Shown: positions 51,286 to 60,277 of the stretch, in pieces
Layout of the letters: each line of letters starts with the position of its first letter
Numbering within the stretch: the stretch's first letter is position 1
Assembly: GCF_042680885.1 (NCBI RefSeq)
Contig: NZ_JBHUEO010000032.1
Span: 1 to 64,000 of the forward strand
Reading direction: 5' to 3'
Source of the DNA: Siminovitchia sediminis
GTDB taxonomy: Bacteria; Bacillota; Bacilli; Bacillales; Bacillaceae_C
DNA: 64,000 nucleotides
Made by a program: the position numbers and the translations under genes
Notes under the pieces: model-generated
Told to the model about the DNA's origin: nothing
Seen by the model: the letters and a program-made list of their open reading frames with translations, nothing else
Database searches by the model: none

Positions 51286-53242
51286 TTACATGGATATTTG
51301 CGGCTTCATGTTCCCGTTATCATCCTTACGCTGCTTTTGGATAAACCAAATGGAAAGTAAGACAGCTGCGCCGATAAAATCACTGATGGTTTCCGGGAAT
51401 ATCATCATGAGTCCGCCGGCGAATAAAGCAATTCGTTCCCACATGAATGACTTCCGGGCATAAAATCCGACTACCGCACTGCTGACCCCGGCCATACCTA
51501 TTAGAGAAGTGACAATTGCAATTATCAGTGCCAAAGGTGTGACATCTACCAATACTAAAATTGGGTTGTATATAAATATAAACGGTACGATGAAAGCCGC
51601 AATGGCAAGTTTTACCGCAATCACACCTGTTTTAAAGGGGTTGGCTCTTGCAATGCCCGCTCCCGCATAAGCCGCCAGACAGACAGGCGGTGTAATGTCT
51701 GCTACGATTCCGAAATAAAACACAAACATATGAACAGCAATTGGTGCCAGGCCAAACTCATTGATAAGGGCAGGTGCTGCTACGGTTGCCGTAACTACAT
51801 AGTTTGCCGTAGTGGGAAGCCCCATTCCCAGAATAAGACAGGCAATCATTGTAAAAATCAGTGCCAATATCAGGTAACCGTTGGACAAAGCGATAATCCC
51901 GGAAGCAAACTTTGCACCGAGCCCGGTTATACTGACGACCCCTGCGATAATGCCCGCTGTGGCTACGGCGGCAATGACAGGAAGGGCCACTCTTGCCCCT
52001 TGTTCCAATACGTCAATCGTTTTCCTGAAGGATAAACGCGTGTCCTTTCTAACTAAACTAACAACAAATACTGAAACAATCCCCAATAAGGCAGCACGCT
52101 GCGGAGTGAAGCCTGAAAGGATCGTTCCGATCATAATGACGACAGGAAGAAGCATAAACCCATTTTTTAACATTAAATCTTTAAAAACAGGGAGCTGAGA
52201 TTTTGGGAGCCCGAATATCCCCAGTCTTTTGGCTTCATAATGAGTACCGATAAAGATTCCAGTGAAATACAGTACTGCAGGGATTGCAGCAGCCAGCATA
52301 ATTGTAGAGTATGGGACTCCCAAATATTCCATCATAATAAAAGCCGCTGCGCCCATAATTGGCGGCATTATCTGGCCGCCCGTTGAAGCGGATGCTTCCG
52401 TGGCCCCTGCAAATTCAGGGGTGAATCCGGACTTTTTCATCATCGGAATAGTAAACGAACCGGAAGCAACCGTATTTCCCACCGAACTGCCGGAAACCAT
52501 TCCTTGAAGAGAACTGGCTACGACCGCTGTCTTGGCTGTCCCTCCTGTAAATCTTCCAGTTAAAGAAAAGGCAAGATCGTTAAAGAATTGCCCAATTTTA
52601 GTATGAATAAGCATGACACCAAAAAAAAAGGAAAAGGAAAATAAATTTAGCCGATATTTGGACGGGCGTTCCAAAAACCCCACTTTCCTGATACCACAAA
52701 TTTGGAGCAAGCCGCTCTGCCGAAAAACCGGGATGGGATAAAATAGTGGTAGGAATATACTTCCCGAACATGGCGTAAATCATGGTAACGCTTGCAACGA
52801 TGACAATTGGAAGTCCAACGGTTCTTCGAGTAGCTTCCAGGACAAGAAGGATTCCAATGATGGAAATAATGATATCCAACGTGCCATAGCCTGTGACTCT
52901 GCTACTTAAAATAGAATCAAAGAAAAAAATTTTATGGTAAGTCACATACATGGCTGTGAAGGCCAATAGGACATCATACCATGGAACCTTCTTTTGAGTT
53001 TTATACCATCCTTTTTTCGCCGGGAAAAGTAAAAAAATAATTCCCAAAGCTGTCCCGAGATGAATGGCACCCTGCTTTTGAGAAGGCAATGTTCCAAAGT
53101 AGCCTGTATATAAATGGAATACCGTCAATGAGACGCCCAATAAGGTAACGACCCACGCCCACTTTCCTATTTGGGTTCTAAATTGGTTTTCTCTGTCAAA
53201 CTTCTCCAATATTTCTTGTGCATTCACATTTTGCTCTTTCAT
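51286..53242 (-). pseudogene. TRAP transporter fused permease (DctQM type), frameshifted at A9 run
   Basis: Two frames together encode one TRAP fused permease of about 651 residues. The first (53242 downward) has the four-helix DctQ-like part and the start of DctM (GFSAERLAPNLWYQESGVFGTPVQ). The second (to 51286) holds the remaining helices, including SSLQGMVSGSSVGNTVASGSFTIP and LGMGLPTTANYVVTA. The break lies at the nine-A run 52621-52629 (plus strand): with eight A the reading frame passes straight from LFLFF to FGVMLIHT. It may be a sequencing error or slipped-strand variation. It works with the TAXI-type binding protein upstream. Confidence 0.83.
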
Positions 53243-53311
53243 AGAAACACCTCTCCTGAAAGAAAAAGGGATGAAGCAAAAAAGTTCGGCCCATCCCTTC
53301 TTTTATCTCCC

Positions 53312-54328
53312 TTATTTAAGGTCTTCCAAGCTGTTGATCCCTGTTTTTTCACGCGTGACAATTTGGACAACTTCAGGATAAATATGCCCAATAAATGCAG
53401 CATTGGTCACTTCGGCTCCTTCAAACTCTCCTTCCCCCTTCACAGCCGCCAATGCCGGAACATGTACTGTCATGCCAAGATCCATATGCCCGTCGCGAAT
53501 GCTTGACAGGTTCTCCAATGATGCTCCTGTCTCCGTATTAGTAACATTGACCCCGTCAACATGCTTATTCCAAATATTGGCCATCTCGCCTCCAAGCGGA
53601 TAATAGGTGCCGCCCTGGCTCCCTGTACCCAAAATCAATTCACTCTTTCTGTCTGCCTTGTCTGCTTTTAACTCAGCAACAGGATTATCAACTGTTAACC
53701 CCTGTTCTTCATAATATTTTTTTGCACCCGGGTGGATTGGCAGGCCTTCCGCTCCATTTAAGGCATTTTCCAAAATCATATGCTTCGCCTGATCATGGGT
53801 ATTTTCACTGGACTTCTCCACCATCACTTTCGCCAGCTCATACCCCAGCTCTTCATCAATGGTGTCTGTGTTCCCCATTAAAACAGCGTAGGCAGTCACA
53901 GTCTCAATATCGGAATCAAGAAATTCATACGTATCCTGCGGAATGGTATACCGTTTATATCCACTGTTTTCTTCGATATGTTGAATAGCGGCATCTGAAA
54001 GACCAAACATCTTCACATCACCAGTGGATGCTTGCAGACTTTCAATATTTCCGGCGGGCAATCCTAAAATTCCGATCGACACGTCAATGTTTCCGTCTTG
54101 TACTCCGTCAGCCGCATCGCCAAAGCCCTCTTGGTAGGCTTCATAATCCCCCTCTCCCAGACCATAAGCTTCCAATATCAGTCTGGATACTGAGTTTGTC
54201 TCACTTGCAGGAGGGCCAATGGCAATCTTCTTCTTCCCCCCACCGTCACTGCCGCTGCCATTGCAGGCAGCTAACAATATGGCGAACACGGACAAAATGA
54301 CAATCATTGCATATCTGTTTTTCATCAA
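53312..54328 (-). CDS. TRAP transporter TAXI-family solute-binding lipoprotein, circularly permuted
   Basis: A 338-residue secreted binding protein with signal peptide and lipobox LAAC (Cys22). The TAXI fold is present but in reversed lobe order. After the signal comes KKKIAIGPPASETNSVSRLI, normally the second half, which runs to LPIHPGAKKYYEEQGL, normally the protein's C-terminus. Then follow a charged linker (about 212-228) and ELILGTGSQGGTYYPLGGEM, normally the N-terminus, ending at TGINSLEDLK. In ordinary TAXI proteins SLEDLK leads straight into GKKIAIG. It stands 69 bp upstream of the TRAP permease and likely binds an amino acid-like acid. Confidence 0.87.
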   Translation of the reverse strand: MMKNRYAMIVILSVFAILLAACNGSGSDGGGKKKIAIGPPASETNSVSRLILEAYGLGEGDYEAYQEGFGDAADGVQDGNIDVSIGILGLPAGNIESLQASTGDVKMFGLSDAAIQHIEENSGYKRYTIPQDTYEFLDSDIETVTAYAVLMGNTDTIDEELGYELAKVMVEKSSENTHDQAKHMILENALNGAEGLPIHPGAKKYYEEQGLTVDNPVAELKADKADRKSELILGTGSQGGTYYPLGGEMANIWNKHVDGVNVTNTETGASLENLSSIRDGHMDLGMTVHVPALAAVKGEGEFEGAEVTNAAFIGHIYPEVVQIVTREKTGINSLEDLK

Positions 54329-54708
54329 TTTCCACCTTCCCCTTCCCGTGAAATTGTCCCTTTCAATCCGGTTTAAAATGGACGGGCCGCAGACTCCGGT
54401 CAGTTACCCCATTTATATTCAACAATCAAGCAAGTTATTCGCACAAACTCACACTGTGGAAAGGTAGACGCTGGACATGAAAGTAGACAAAAAAAAATTG
54501 GCAATGAATGTTTACAATTTCATCGCCAAACAGTTTAACTTTACAGGAAATGGAGAATATTAACTCTTACATTACTAAACCGCCAAATATCCCTATGACA
54601 GGGTATTTCAAAATTCACATTTGAAACAGACAGGTTATCATTCCGCTTATTAACGAGGATCAGGGTTGTCCGGGGACTGAATTTTGTGCCTCAGCAGGAA
54701 AAACTCAC
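54329..54708. other. Region upstream of the TRAP operon with a weak sigma-54-like element
   Basis: No gene is seen here. On the minus strand near 54514-54530 the run TGGCGATGAAATTGTA resembles -24/-12 but has GT for the invariant GC. An inverted repeat, TTTCAAA and TTTGAAA seven bases apart, lies about 80 bp upstream of it (54606-54626). A short ATCCCT/AGGGTAT hairpin lies at about 54588-54605. Confidence 0.3.
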
Positions 54709-55239
54709 TTAGTAAACAACGATACCGGCAACACCTGCAGCAAAGATCACTAAAGCCGGATGCCATCTAAATCTGAACAAAGCAAATAAGCAGAACAAGA
54801 AAACAACGGCGCCCATCATGGCTTCTTTCGTCCAAGTAAAAAGACCATTCGACTGTGCAAATGAATAGGCAGCAAAAATGATTAAAGCCGTCACAATAGG
54901 ACGCAAGCCGTAAAAAGCTGATTGAACAGCAGGTACTTCGTTGATTTTATAGAAAAAGACGGCAATCGTTAATACGATTAGAACAGATGGAAGGGTGACA
55001 GCCACGGCAGCTGTAACCGCCCCTGGAAATCCCATCGTATGAAACCCGACGAAAACAGCTGTATTGGTAGCAATGGGGCCTGGCGACATTCCAGCTATCG
55101 CGATTATGTCGATCAACTCTTGGGATGTCATCCAACCGTGCCTTGTGACTTCTAATTCAATGATCGGCAGAATAGCATAGCCGCCGCCAAAGGAAACAAA
55201 GCCGATCAACAAAAAGGTAAGAAAGATATCTAAAAGCAT
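54709..55239 (-). CDS. Chromate transporter-family protein, short form (C-terminal half type)
   Basis: A 176-residue membrane protein of the CHR family with the signature FVSFGGGYAILPIIE near the start and MSPGPIATNTAVFVGF. It pairs with the other short CHR gene, whose stop is 23 bases upstream. Such paired half-size proteins (YwrA/YwrB in B. subtilis) act together. Substrate may be chromate/sulfate or another anion; the family is broad and this is not shown. Confidence 0.85.
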   Translation of the reverse strand: MLLDIFLTFLLIGFVSFGGGYAILPIIELEVTRHGWMTSQELIDIIAIAGMSPGPIATNTAVFVGFHTMGFPGAVTAAVAVTLPSVLIVLTIAVFFYKINEVPAVQSAFYGLRPIVTALIIFAAYSFAQSNGLFTWTKEAMMGAVVFLFCLFALFRFRWHPALVIFAAGVAGIVVY

Positions 55240-55262
55240 TGTACTCGCCTTCCTTCTTAAAC

Positions 55263-55841
55263 TTATTTATCAGCAGAAGCCGACTTTTCCTTCGGTGCTT
55301 TTGTTTTTTTAATTACGATTCCGCTTACAATACCCGCAACAATCATCAGAACCGGATGTACATGTAAAATGGCGAGCAAGAAAAGAGCAACAATCATCAA
55401 CGCCAATGTGAATGTATCTGTGATCGCCGAGCGAACTGTCCCCCATGCAGCATAAAGAATCAACGCCACGACTGCAGGCCGGATCCCCATAAAGGCTGCT
55501 TCAACATGCGGGTTGTCCCGGACAGCTATAAAAAGCAGGCTTAATATAATGACGATAATAAAAGTCGGTATCATCATGCCGAAGGTTGCAAGGAGCGCAC
55601 CACTGACTCCCCCTACCCGATATCCGACGAATGCCGCCGCATTCACAGCAACAGAGCCGGGCGCTGATTGTGCCAAAGCAAATGAATCAATGATCTCTTC
55701 ATCTTTGAGCCATTTTTTCTTTTCCACAACCTCTTTCTTCATCAATGGCATCATGACAAAACCACCGCCAAACGTAACCGGGCTGATCTTCATGAATGCC
55801 CAAAATAACTGCAGGAGCAAATACAGTCTGTTTTTGTTCAT
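55263..55841 (-). CDS. Chromate transporter-family protein, short form (N-terminal half type)
   Basis: A 192-residue CHR membrane protein with KISPVTFGGGFVMMPLMKKEVVE and ALAQSAPGSVAVNAAAFVGY, followed by several hydrophobic segments and a Lys-rich tail. The site AAAGGAAC precedes the ATG. It and the next gene form a split CHR transporter, and the ROK-family regulator just upstream may control them. Confidence 0.85.
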   Translation of the reverse strand: MNKNRLYLLLQLFWAFMKISPVTFGGGFVMMPLMKKEVVEKKKWLKDEEIIDSFALAQSAPGSVAVNAAAFVGYRVGGVSGALLATFGMMIPTFIIVIILSLLFIAVRDNPHVEAAFMGIRPAVVALILYAAWGTVRSAITDTFTLALMIVALFLLAILHVHPVLMIVAGIVSGIVIKKTKAPKEKSASADK

Positions 55842-55885
55842 GCATCATGTTCCTTTCTGCTTTCTTCCTTTTTTAGAATAAAGGA

Positions 55886-57055
55886 TCAATATGGAAAGTA
55901 AGATTGAAACACTTGAATCGCAGCCCCCAGCGCAATAGCCTCCTCTTTCAAAGTTCCTTTCTTAAAAACCGGGGCAGATCCCTTTTCCGGCATATACAGA
56001 TGCGCAACAGCATGCTGGACCGCCTCTGTATAGAAAAAAGGTGTTTCATATACTAGGTGCCCATGAAGAACGACAAGCTCCGGCCTGAGAGCATTGATCA
56101 TATTGGCTAGGCCGACCCCATAATAAAAAGCTCCTTTTTTGGCAATCCGGATGGCCTCCTGGTTTCCTTCTTGAATCCGTGACAAAAACCTATTCAATGA
56201 AACATTCTTTTCACCACTGACTCTCTCATATTCTTTCATCATCGCGGGATAAGAGGTATAAGCCGCCAGACATCCTTCATGACCGCAAGTACAGACTTTG
56301 CCATTCGCCTGTACAATGATGTGGCCCAGGGCACTTGTATCTCCCTGACCGGCAGTAAATACTTTGCCGTGGTTCACGACACCTCCTCTGATTCCGTAGC
56401 CGTTAATACAATATAAGATATGGCTGAATGTTTCATTATGCCGGACAAATTCTGCCACTGCTGCACTATTGGCTCCATTATCCACCAAGATCCGGACAGG
56501 GAACCGTGCCAGTTTTTCACGGACAGCTACATTTTCCCAGCCAGATGAAAGAAAAGATTCAGGGTTTCGCATCCTTCCTTCTGTCCTGAGAACCGGCCCG
56601 ACCGTTCCAACTCCGATCCCAAGCAACTGCCCATAAGAAATTCCGTATTTATCCAACCATTTTTCGATCACATGATGCAGTTCCTCAAAAACCACATCGG
56701 GCGTGTGGTTGTCAGTCATTTCCATCTGATGGTGTTCTACAATCGTATAACCAACGGTGGTCAGAACTGCTCTTGTTTCCGTTCTGGAAATATCAATTCC
56801 TATCATCCAAGCTGCATTTTTTTCTGCTTCATATAAAATGGGGGGGCGGCCGCCGCTTGAAAGCCCCACTCCGCCTTCTTTAATCCAGCCTTTTTGAAGC
56901 AGTTCTTCAAGTGCACGGGTCATGGTTGTGGACCGCGCCTGCAAAATTTCAATTAATTCCGCCTTGGATATCAATTTTCGTTTATGGATCTGCCTGTATG
57001 TTTCCTTTAAAAACTCATTTTTTCTGGAATGATCGGAAAGAAATTCCTTCAGCAA
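55886..57055 (-). CDS. ROK-family transcription regulator (NagC/XylR type)
   Basis: A repressor-like protein of about 389 residues. It has an N-terminal winged helix (KAELIEILQARSTTMTRALEELLQKGWIKE) and a ROK sugar-kinase fold with ATP-site IGIDISRTETRAVLT, the DNGANSAAVAEF block and the zinc motif GKVCTCGHEGCLAAYTS. The last Glu of the common GCLE is Ala here. The TTG start is chosen because GGGGGG lies seven bases upstream; the frame is open to 57073. The usual ligands are sugars or sugar phosphates. It precedes the CHR pair. Confidence 0.82.
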   Translation of the reverse strand: MLKEFLSDHSRKNEFLKETYRQIHKRKLISKAELIEILQARSTTMTRALEELLQKGWIKEGGVGLSSGGRPPILYEAEKNAAWMIGIDISRTETRAVLTTVGYTIVEHHQMEMTDNHTPDVVFEELHHVIEKWLDKYGISYGQLLGIGVGTVGPVLRTEGRMRNPESFLSSGWENVAVREKLARFPVRILVDNGANSAAVAEFVRHNETFSHILYCINGYGIRGGVVNHGKVFTAGQGDTSALGHIIVQANGKVCTCGHEGCLAAYTSYPAMMKEYERVSGEKNVSLNRFLSRIQEGNQEAIRIAKKGAFYYGVGLANMINALRPELVVLHGHLVYETPFFYTEAVQHAVAHLYMPEKGSAPVFKKGTLKEEAIALGAAIQVFQSYFPY

Positions 57056-57162
57056 TGTTGGCCCCCCTGTCATACAAAAGTGCTTTCTTTACTTTATTCC
57101 TTTTTGGAATTAAGTGTACTTATACTCTAGCTCTTTCGCAACGGATGTTCAAGTTCTTTTTA

Positions 57163-57197
57163 TAAAAAAAGAACCTTTTCCTGAATGGAAAGGCTCT
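57163..57197 (-). terminator. Terminator after the MerR-type gene
   Basis: On the minus strand AGAGCCTTTCC and GGAAAAGGTTCT form a stem followed by seven T residues, just past the stop codon. Confidence 0.85.
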
Positions 57198-57200
57198 AAC

Positions 57201-58427
57201 TCAACGCGTTGCAACATAGGCAGCACAGAGAAGCGGTTCATCCTGCTCGTGGTAATCAATATATCCTCCAGGATTAGCCGTGAATCCTATCAATTCATAC
57301 TCATCTTCAACAAAACCCCCACTTGATAGGTTTTTCGCTAGAAATTTAGATTGAAGATTGTCCGGATGACCATTTGGATAGAGATCACGCAGGGTTCCGG
57401 ATGATCTCGCTCCGGATTCATAAAAAATATGGTACCCAAAAACCTTCGTTCTGTGATTGCAATACGGTGCCAATAATTCTAATGGCAGCTTGTTATTAAA
57501 CAATGAAAAATCATTAAAGGATAATACATCAATAACCACATCAATAGATCCGTGCTTCAAAGGAAGATCCAATTGGCTGTTCACCAGATAGATTACTTTT
57601 AATGCCGGATTGAAATGCTCAATTTTTCTTTTTAGCTTCCTCAGCATGTCCATCGTGTTACCACAAAAAATATAAAGTGCATCGGGGGAAAGAGAACAGA
57701 GCAGCTTTGGAGGAAAGACATATGTTTCCACATTTGTTTCCAATATGACTTTATCAGTGAAATCTGCCTTCAACATTCTTTTGTAAATCCATTGGTTTCC
57801 TTTTTCCAGCAGGCTGATAAAGCCGGGAGTGATCATTTCAATCATTTGCTGGTCATAAATATAAAATTCGTTTTGCGGCGAAGCGCTGGAATTAGGGGTA
57901 ACAATAATTCCATCTTTGATTGCCGCTTCATACCCGCATTCACATCGAAACGACCCTTTCAGCACATGTTGGCCTTTTATAAATGCATCTGTTACGTGCA
58001 AGGTCTCATGGCAGCGGGGACAGTAAAACAATGATAAAGACGACAGAGGAATCCCCATTTCAGCCGATGAACGATTCATCAGATGAACAGAGTTAATTTT
58101 TTCATCAAGCATCGAAATGGCTTCATCAATTTGGTCCCTTTCTTTTAAAAGGACCTGTTTCTTTTCCATTAATACTTTTAAATAGTAGTCTACTTCCTCC
58201 AAGTCGACGAAATGGGTTATCCGCCTGAGCGACAGAACTTTATGAATCTCCTGCAAAGTAAATTGCAGTTGTTTCAGCTTGATGATCAATTCCATATCTT
58301 CTGTGCATGTCGGGCCAAACGAATAATGTGACCCTTCCTTCGTCGGAATAAGCAGACCGATTTCAATATAGTGGCGGATGGCATCGACCGTTACATCAAA
58401 CTTTTTTGCAAACTCCCCGATTTTCAT
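57201..58427 (-). CDS. MerR-type regulator fused to a zinc ribbon and a methyltransferase-like domain
   Basis: A 408-residue protein in three parts. Residues 1-115 are a MerR winged helix and coiled coil (KIGEFAKKFDVTVDAIRHY, LKQLQFTLQEIHKVL). Residues about 135-180 hold a zinc ribbon, FYCPRCHETLHV and FRCECGYEAA, like the one before the methyltransferase domain of RlmA. The last 200 residues follow the outline of a Rossmann methyltransferase (VILETNVETY, ALYIFCGNTMDMLRKLK, DVVIDVLSFNDFSLF) but lack the Gly-rich cofactor motif. It may be a sensor. It is divergent from an amidohydrolase and binding-protein operon. Confidence 0.75.
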   Translation of the reverse strand: MKIGEFAKKFDVTVDAIRHYIEIGLLIPTKEGSHYSFGPTCTEDMELIIKLKQLQFTLQEIHKVLSLRRITHFVDLEEVDYYLKVLMEKKQVLLKERDQIDEAISMLDEKINSVHLMNRSSAEMGIPLSSLSLFYCPRCHETLHVTDAFIKGQHVLKGSFRCECGYEAAIKDGIIVTPNSSASPQNEFYIYDQQMIEMITPGFISLLEKGNQWIYKRMLKADFTDKVILETNVETYVFPPKLLCSLSPDALYIFCGNTMDMLRKLKRKIEHFNPALKVIYLVNSQLDLPLKHGSIDVVIDVLSFNDFSLFNNKLPLELLAPYCNHRTKVFGYHIFYESGARSSGTLRDLYPNGHPDNLQSKFLAKNLSSGGFVEDEYELIGFTANPGGYIDYHEQDEPLLCAAYVATR

Positions 58428-58462
58428 GTTTAAAACCCCACATTTTCTGTATCCCTATGTTA

Positions 58463-58491
58463 GTTATACAGCAAACACGGGGTATACACAA
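58463..58491 (-). promoter_or_regulatory. Promoter of the MerR-type gene
   Basis: On the minus strand TTGTGT, a 17-bp spacer and TATAAC. The -10 is near consensus and the -35 is fair. The spacer contains GTATACC-like symmetry. Confidence 0.45.
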
Positions 58492-58554
58492 TATTTTATT
58501 GAATTGCCGCAAAAAACCATGATTGACGCGGTGTTCACCCAATGATTTACAATG

Positions 58555-58573
58555 TTTGTAAGCGCTTAACTTT
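58555..58573 (+). promoter_or_regulatory. cre-like element before the third amidohydrolase
   Basis: TTTGTAAGCGCTTAACTTT contains a perfect cre left half (TGTAAGCG) and the palindrome TAAGCGCTTA, with the right half one base off. It lies 22-40 bases upstream of the start. A near-identical 19-mer occurs at 62934-62952. Confidence 0.4.
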
Positions 58574-58595
58574 CTTTGAAATGGAGAGGATGCAA

Positions 58596-60257
58596 TTGTC
58601 CGTTTATGCAGATTTCATCTTGTATAATGGCAGTATATATACTGCTGACAAAAGAAAAAGCTGGGTCGAGGCTATAGCTATAGCTGACGGTGAAATCCTG
58701 TTCACCGGTACAAATAAAGCTGCAAAATCCTTTGAAACGATGGATACGAAGATTATTGACTTGGAAGGAAAAATGGTGCTGCCCGGTTTTATTGATAGTC
58801 ATGCACACGTGAGTATGGGTGGTGCAGAATCTCTTTATACGGTGGATTTGAATGATTGTAACAATCAAGAGGAAGCAGCCGAAGCAGTGAAACAATATTT
58901 GAATGAGAATCCCGAATCCGAAGTCATTCTCGGAGTGGGATGGGGAAATGCAATTGGAACAGGAATTGGGCCAAGAAAGGAAATTATCGATCAGATTTCT
59001 CTTAATATTCCCGTTTGTCTGTATTCCGAAGACCACCATTCTATCTGGGTCAATTCTAAAGCTTTGGAACTGGCTGGTATCACAAAAGATACCGTCAATC
59101 CAAAAGGAGGCGTGATTGAACGGGACCCTGTTACAGGCGACGTATCGGGTACATTAAGGGAAAGCGCTATGAATCTTGTGACATCTAAAATTCCTGACTA
59201 CACTATCGATCAATATAAAGAAGGAATTCTGGCGTATCAGGAAATGGCTGCCGCCTGCGGCATCACTTCTGTCCATGAACCTTTCATGAAAAATGGAAAT
59301 GCCCTTGAAGCATACCGGCAACTGGAAAAGGAAGGCAAGCTGTCCATTCGCTACAGAAATTCTCTTTTTGTAGATCCTGATAAAGATATGAACCAGGTAG
59401 AAGAGCTGGTGGCAGAAAGAGAAAAAAATCGTGAATATACGTACTTCCAGACAAATTCCGCGAAATTTTTTATCGACGGTGTTGTCGAAGGGGCCACCGC
59501 TTATCTTGAAGAGCCCTATAAACATATTCACTCTCACGGGGAACTTGTCTGGGATCCGGATGTTTATAAAAAAACAGCGGCAAAGCTTCATACGGAGCGG
59601 TTTACGATCCATATTCACTCCATTGGCGATGCATCTACCAGGATTGCTTTGGACGGGCTGGAATATGCCCAAAATGAGGATCAGCCGTTTGATTCCCGCC
59701 ATGCCATTACCCATCTGCAGCTTGTTAATCAGGAAGATATCAGCAGAATGAAGAAACTGAACGTGGTGGCAGTCCCCAACCCGTATTGGTTCAGGAAAGA
59801 CTTGGATTACTATTTTCATATTGAAGAGCCTTATCTCGGCAGTGAAAGAGCGGAAAGACAATATCCGATGCAAAGCCTGTTTGATGAGGGAATCATTGCA
59901 GCCTCTGCCAGTGACTATCCGGTCACGATGGACTTCCATCCCCTAAATGCCATTCAAATGGGGGTTACGCGTCTTGAAATCGGAAAGTCTGCTGAACATC
60001 TTATCCTCAATCCAAATGAAAGAACAACCCTAGCCAACATGATCGACAGCTTTACAATCCATGGTGCCTATTCTTTGAGGATTGATGATGTGACAGGCTC
60101 TATTGAGAAAGGGAAAAAAGCCGACTTGGTTATTTTGGACAAAAACTTATTTGAGGTTCCAGAGGGCGAAATTCATCAGGTGAAAGTTTTGATGACCTTA
60201 TTTGAAGGACAAGAAGTATACCGTGATCCGGAGTTTACAGCTGTGCCATCACCATAA
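58596..60257 (+). CDS. YtcJ-type amidohydrolase (amidohydrolase_3), third paralog
   Basis: A metal-dependent hydrolase of about 553 residues with LPGFIDSHAHVSMGG, further ligands in HIHSIGDASTRIAL and HAITHLQLVNQED, the Asp loop SASDYPVTMDFHPLNA and C-terminal GSIEKGKKADLVILDKN. A TTG start (MSVYADFILY) is chosen because GGAGAGG is seven bases upstream; the frame is open to 58542. It is followed at 20 bp by a PotD-like binding protein. Divergent from the MerR-type gene, which may control it. Confidence 0.86.
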   Translation: MSVYADFILYNGSIYTADKRKSWVEAIAIADGEILFTGTNKAAKSFETMDTKIIDLEGKMVLPGFIDSHAHVSMGGAESLYTVDLNDCNNQEEAAEAVKQYLNENPESEVILGVGWGNAIGTGIGPRKEIIDQISLNIPVCLYSEDHHSIWVNSKALELAGITKDTVNPKGGVIERDPVTGDVSGTLRESAMNLVTSKIPDYTIDQYKEGILAYQEMAAACGITSVHEPFMKNGNALEAYRQLEKEGKLSIRYRNSLFVDPDKDMNQVEELVAEREKNREYTYFQTNSAKFFIDGVVEGATAYLEEPYKHIHSHGELVWDPDVYKKTAAKLHTERFTIHIHSIGDASTRIALDGLEYAQNEDQPFDSRHAITHLQLVNQEDISRMKKLNVVAVPNPYWFRKDLDYYFHIEEPYLGSERAERQYPMQSLFDEGIIAASASDYPVTMDFHPLNAIQMGVTRLEIGKSAEHLILNPNERTTLANMIDSFTIHGAYSLRIDDVTGSIEKGKKADLVILDKNLFEVPEGEIHQVKVLMTLFEGQEVYRDPEFTAVPSP

Positions 60258-60277
60258 ATGAAAGGATTTGATTAAAT

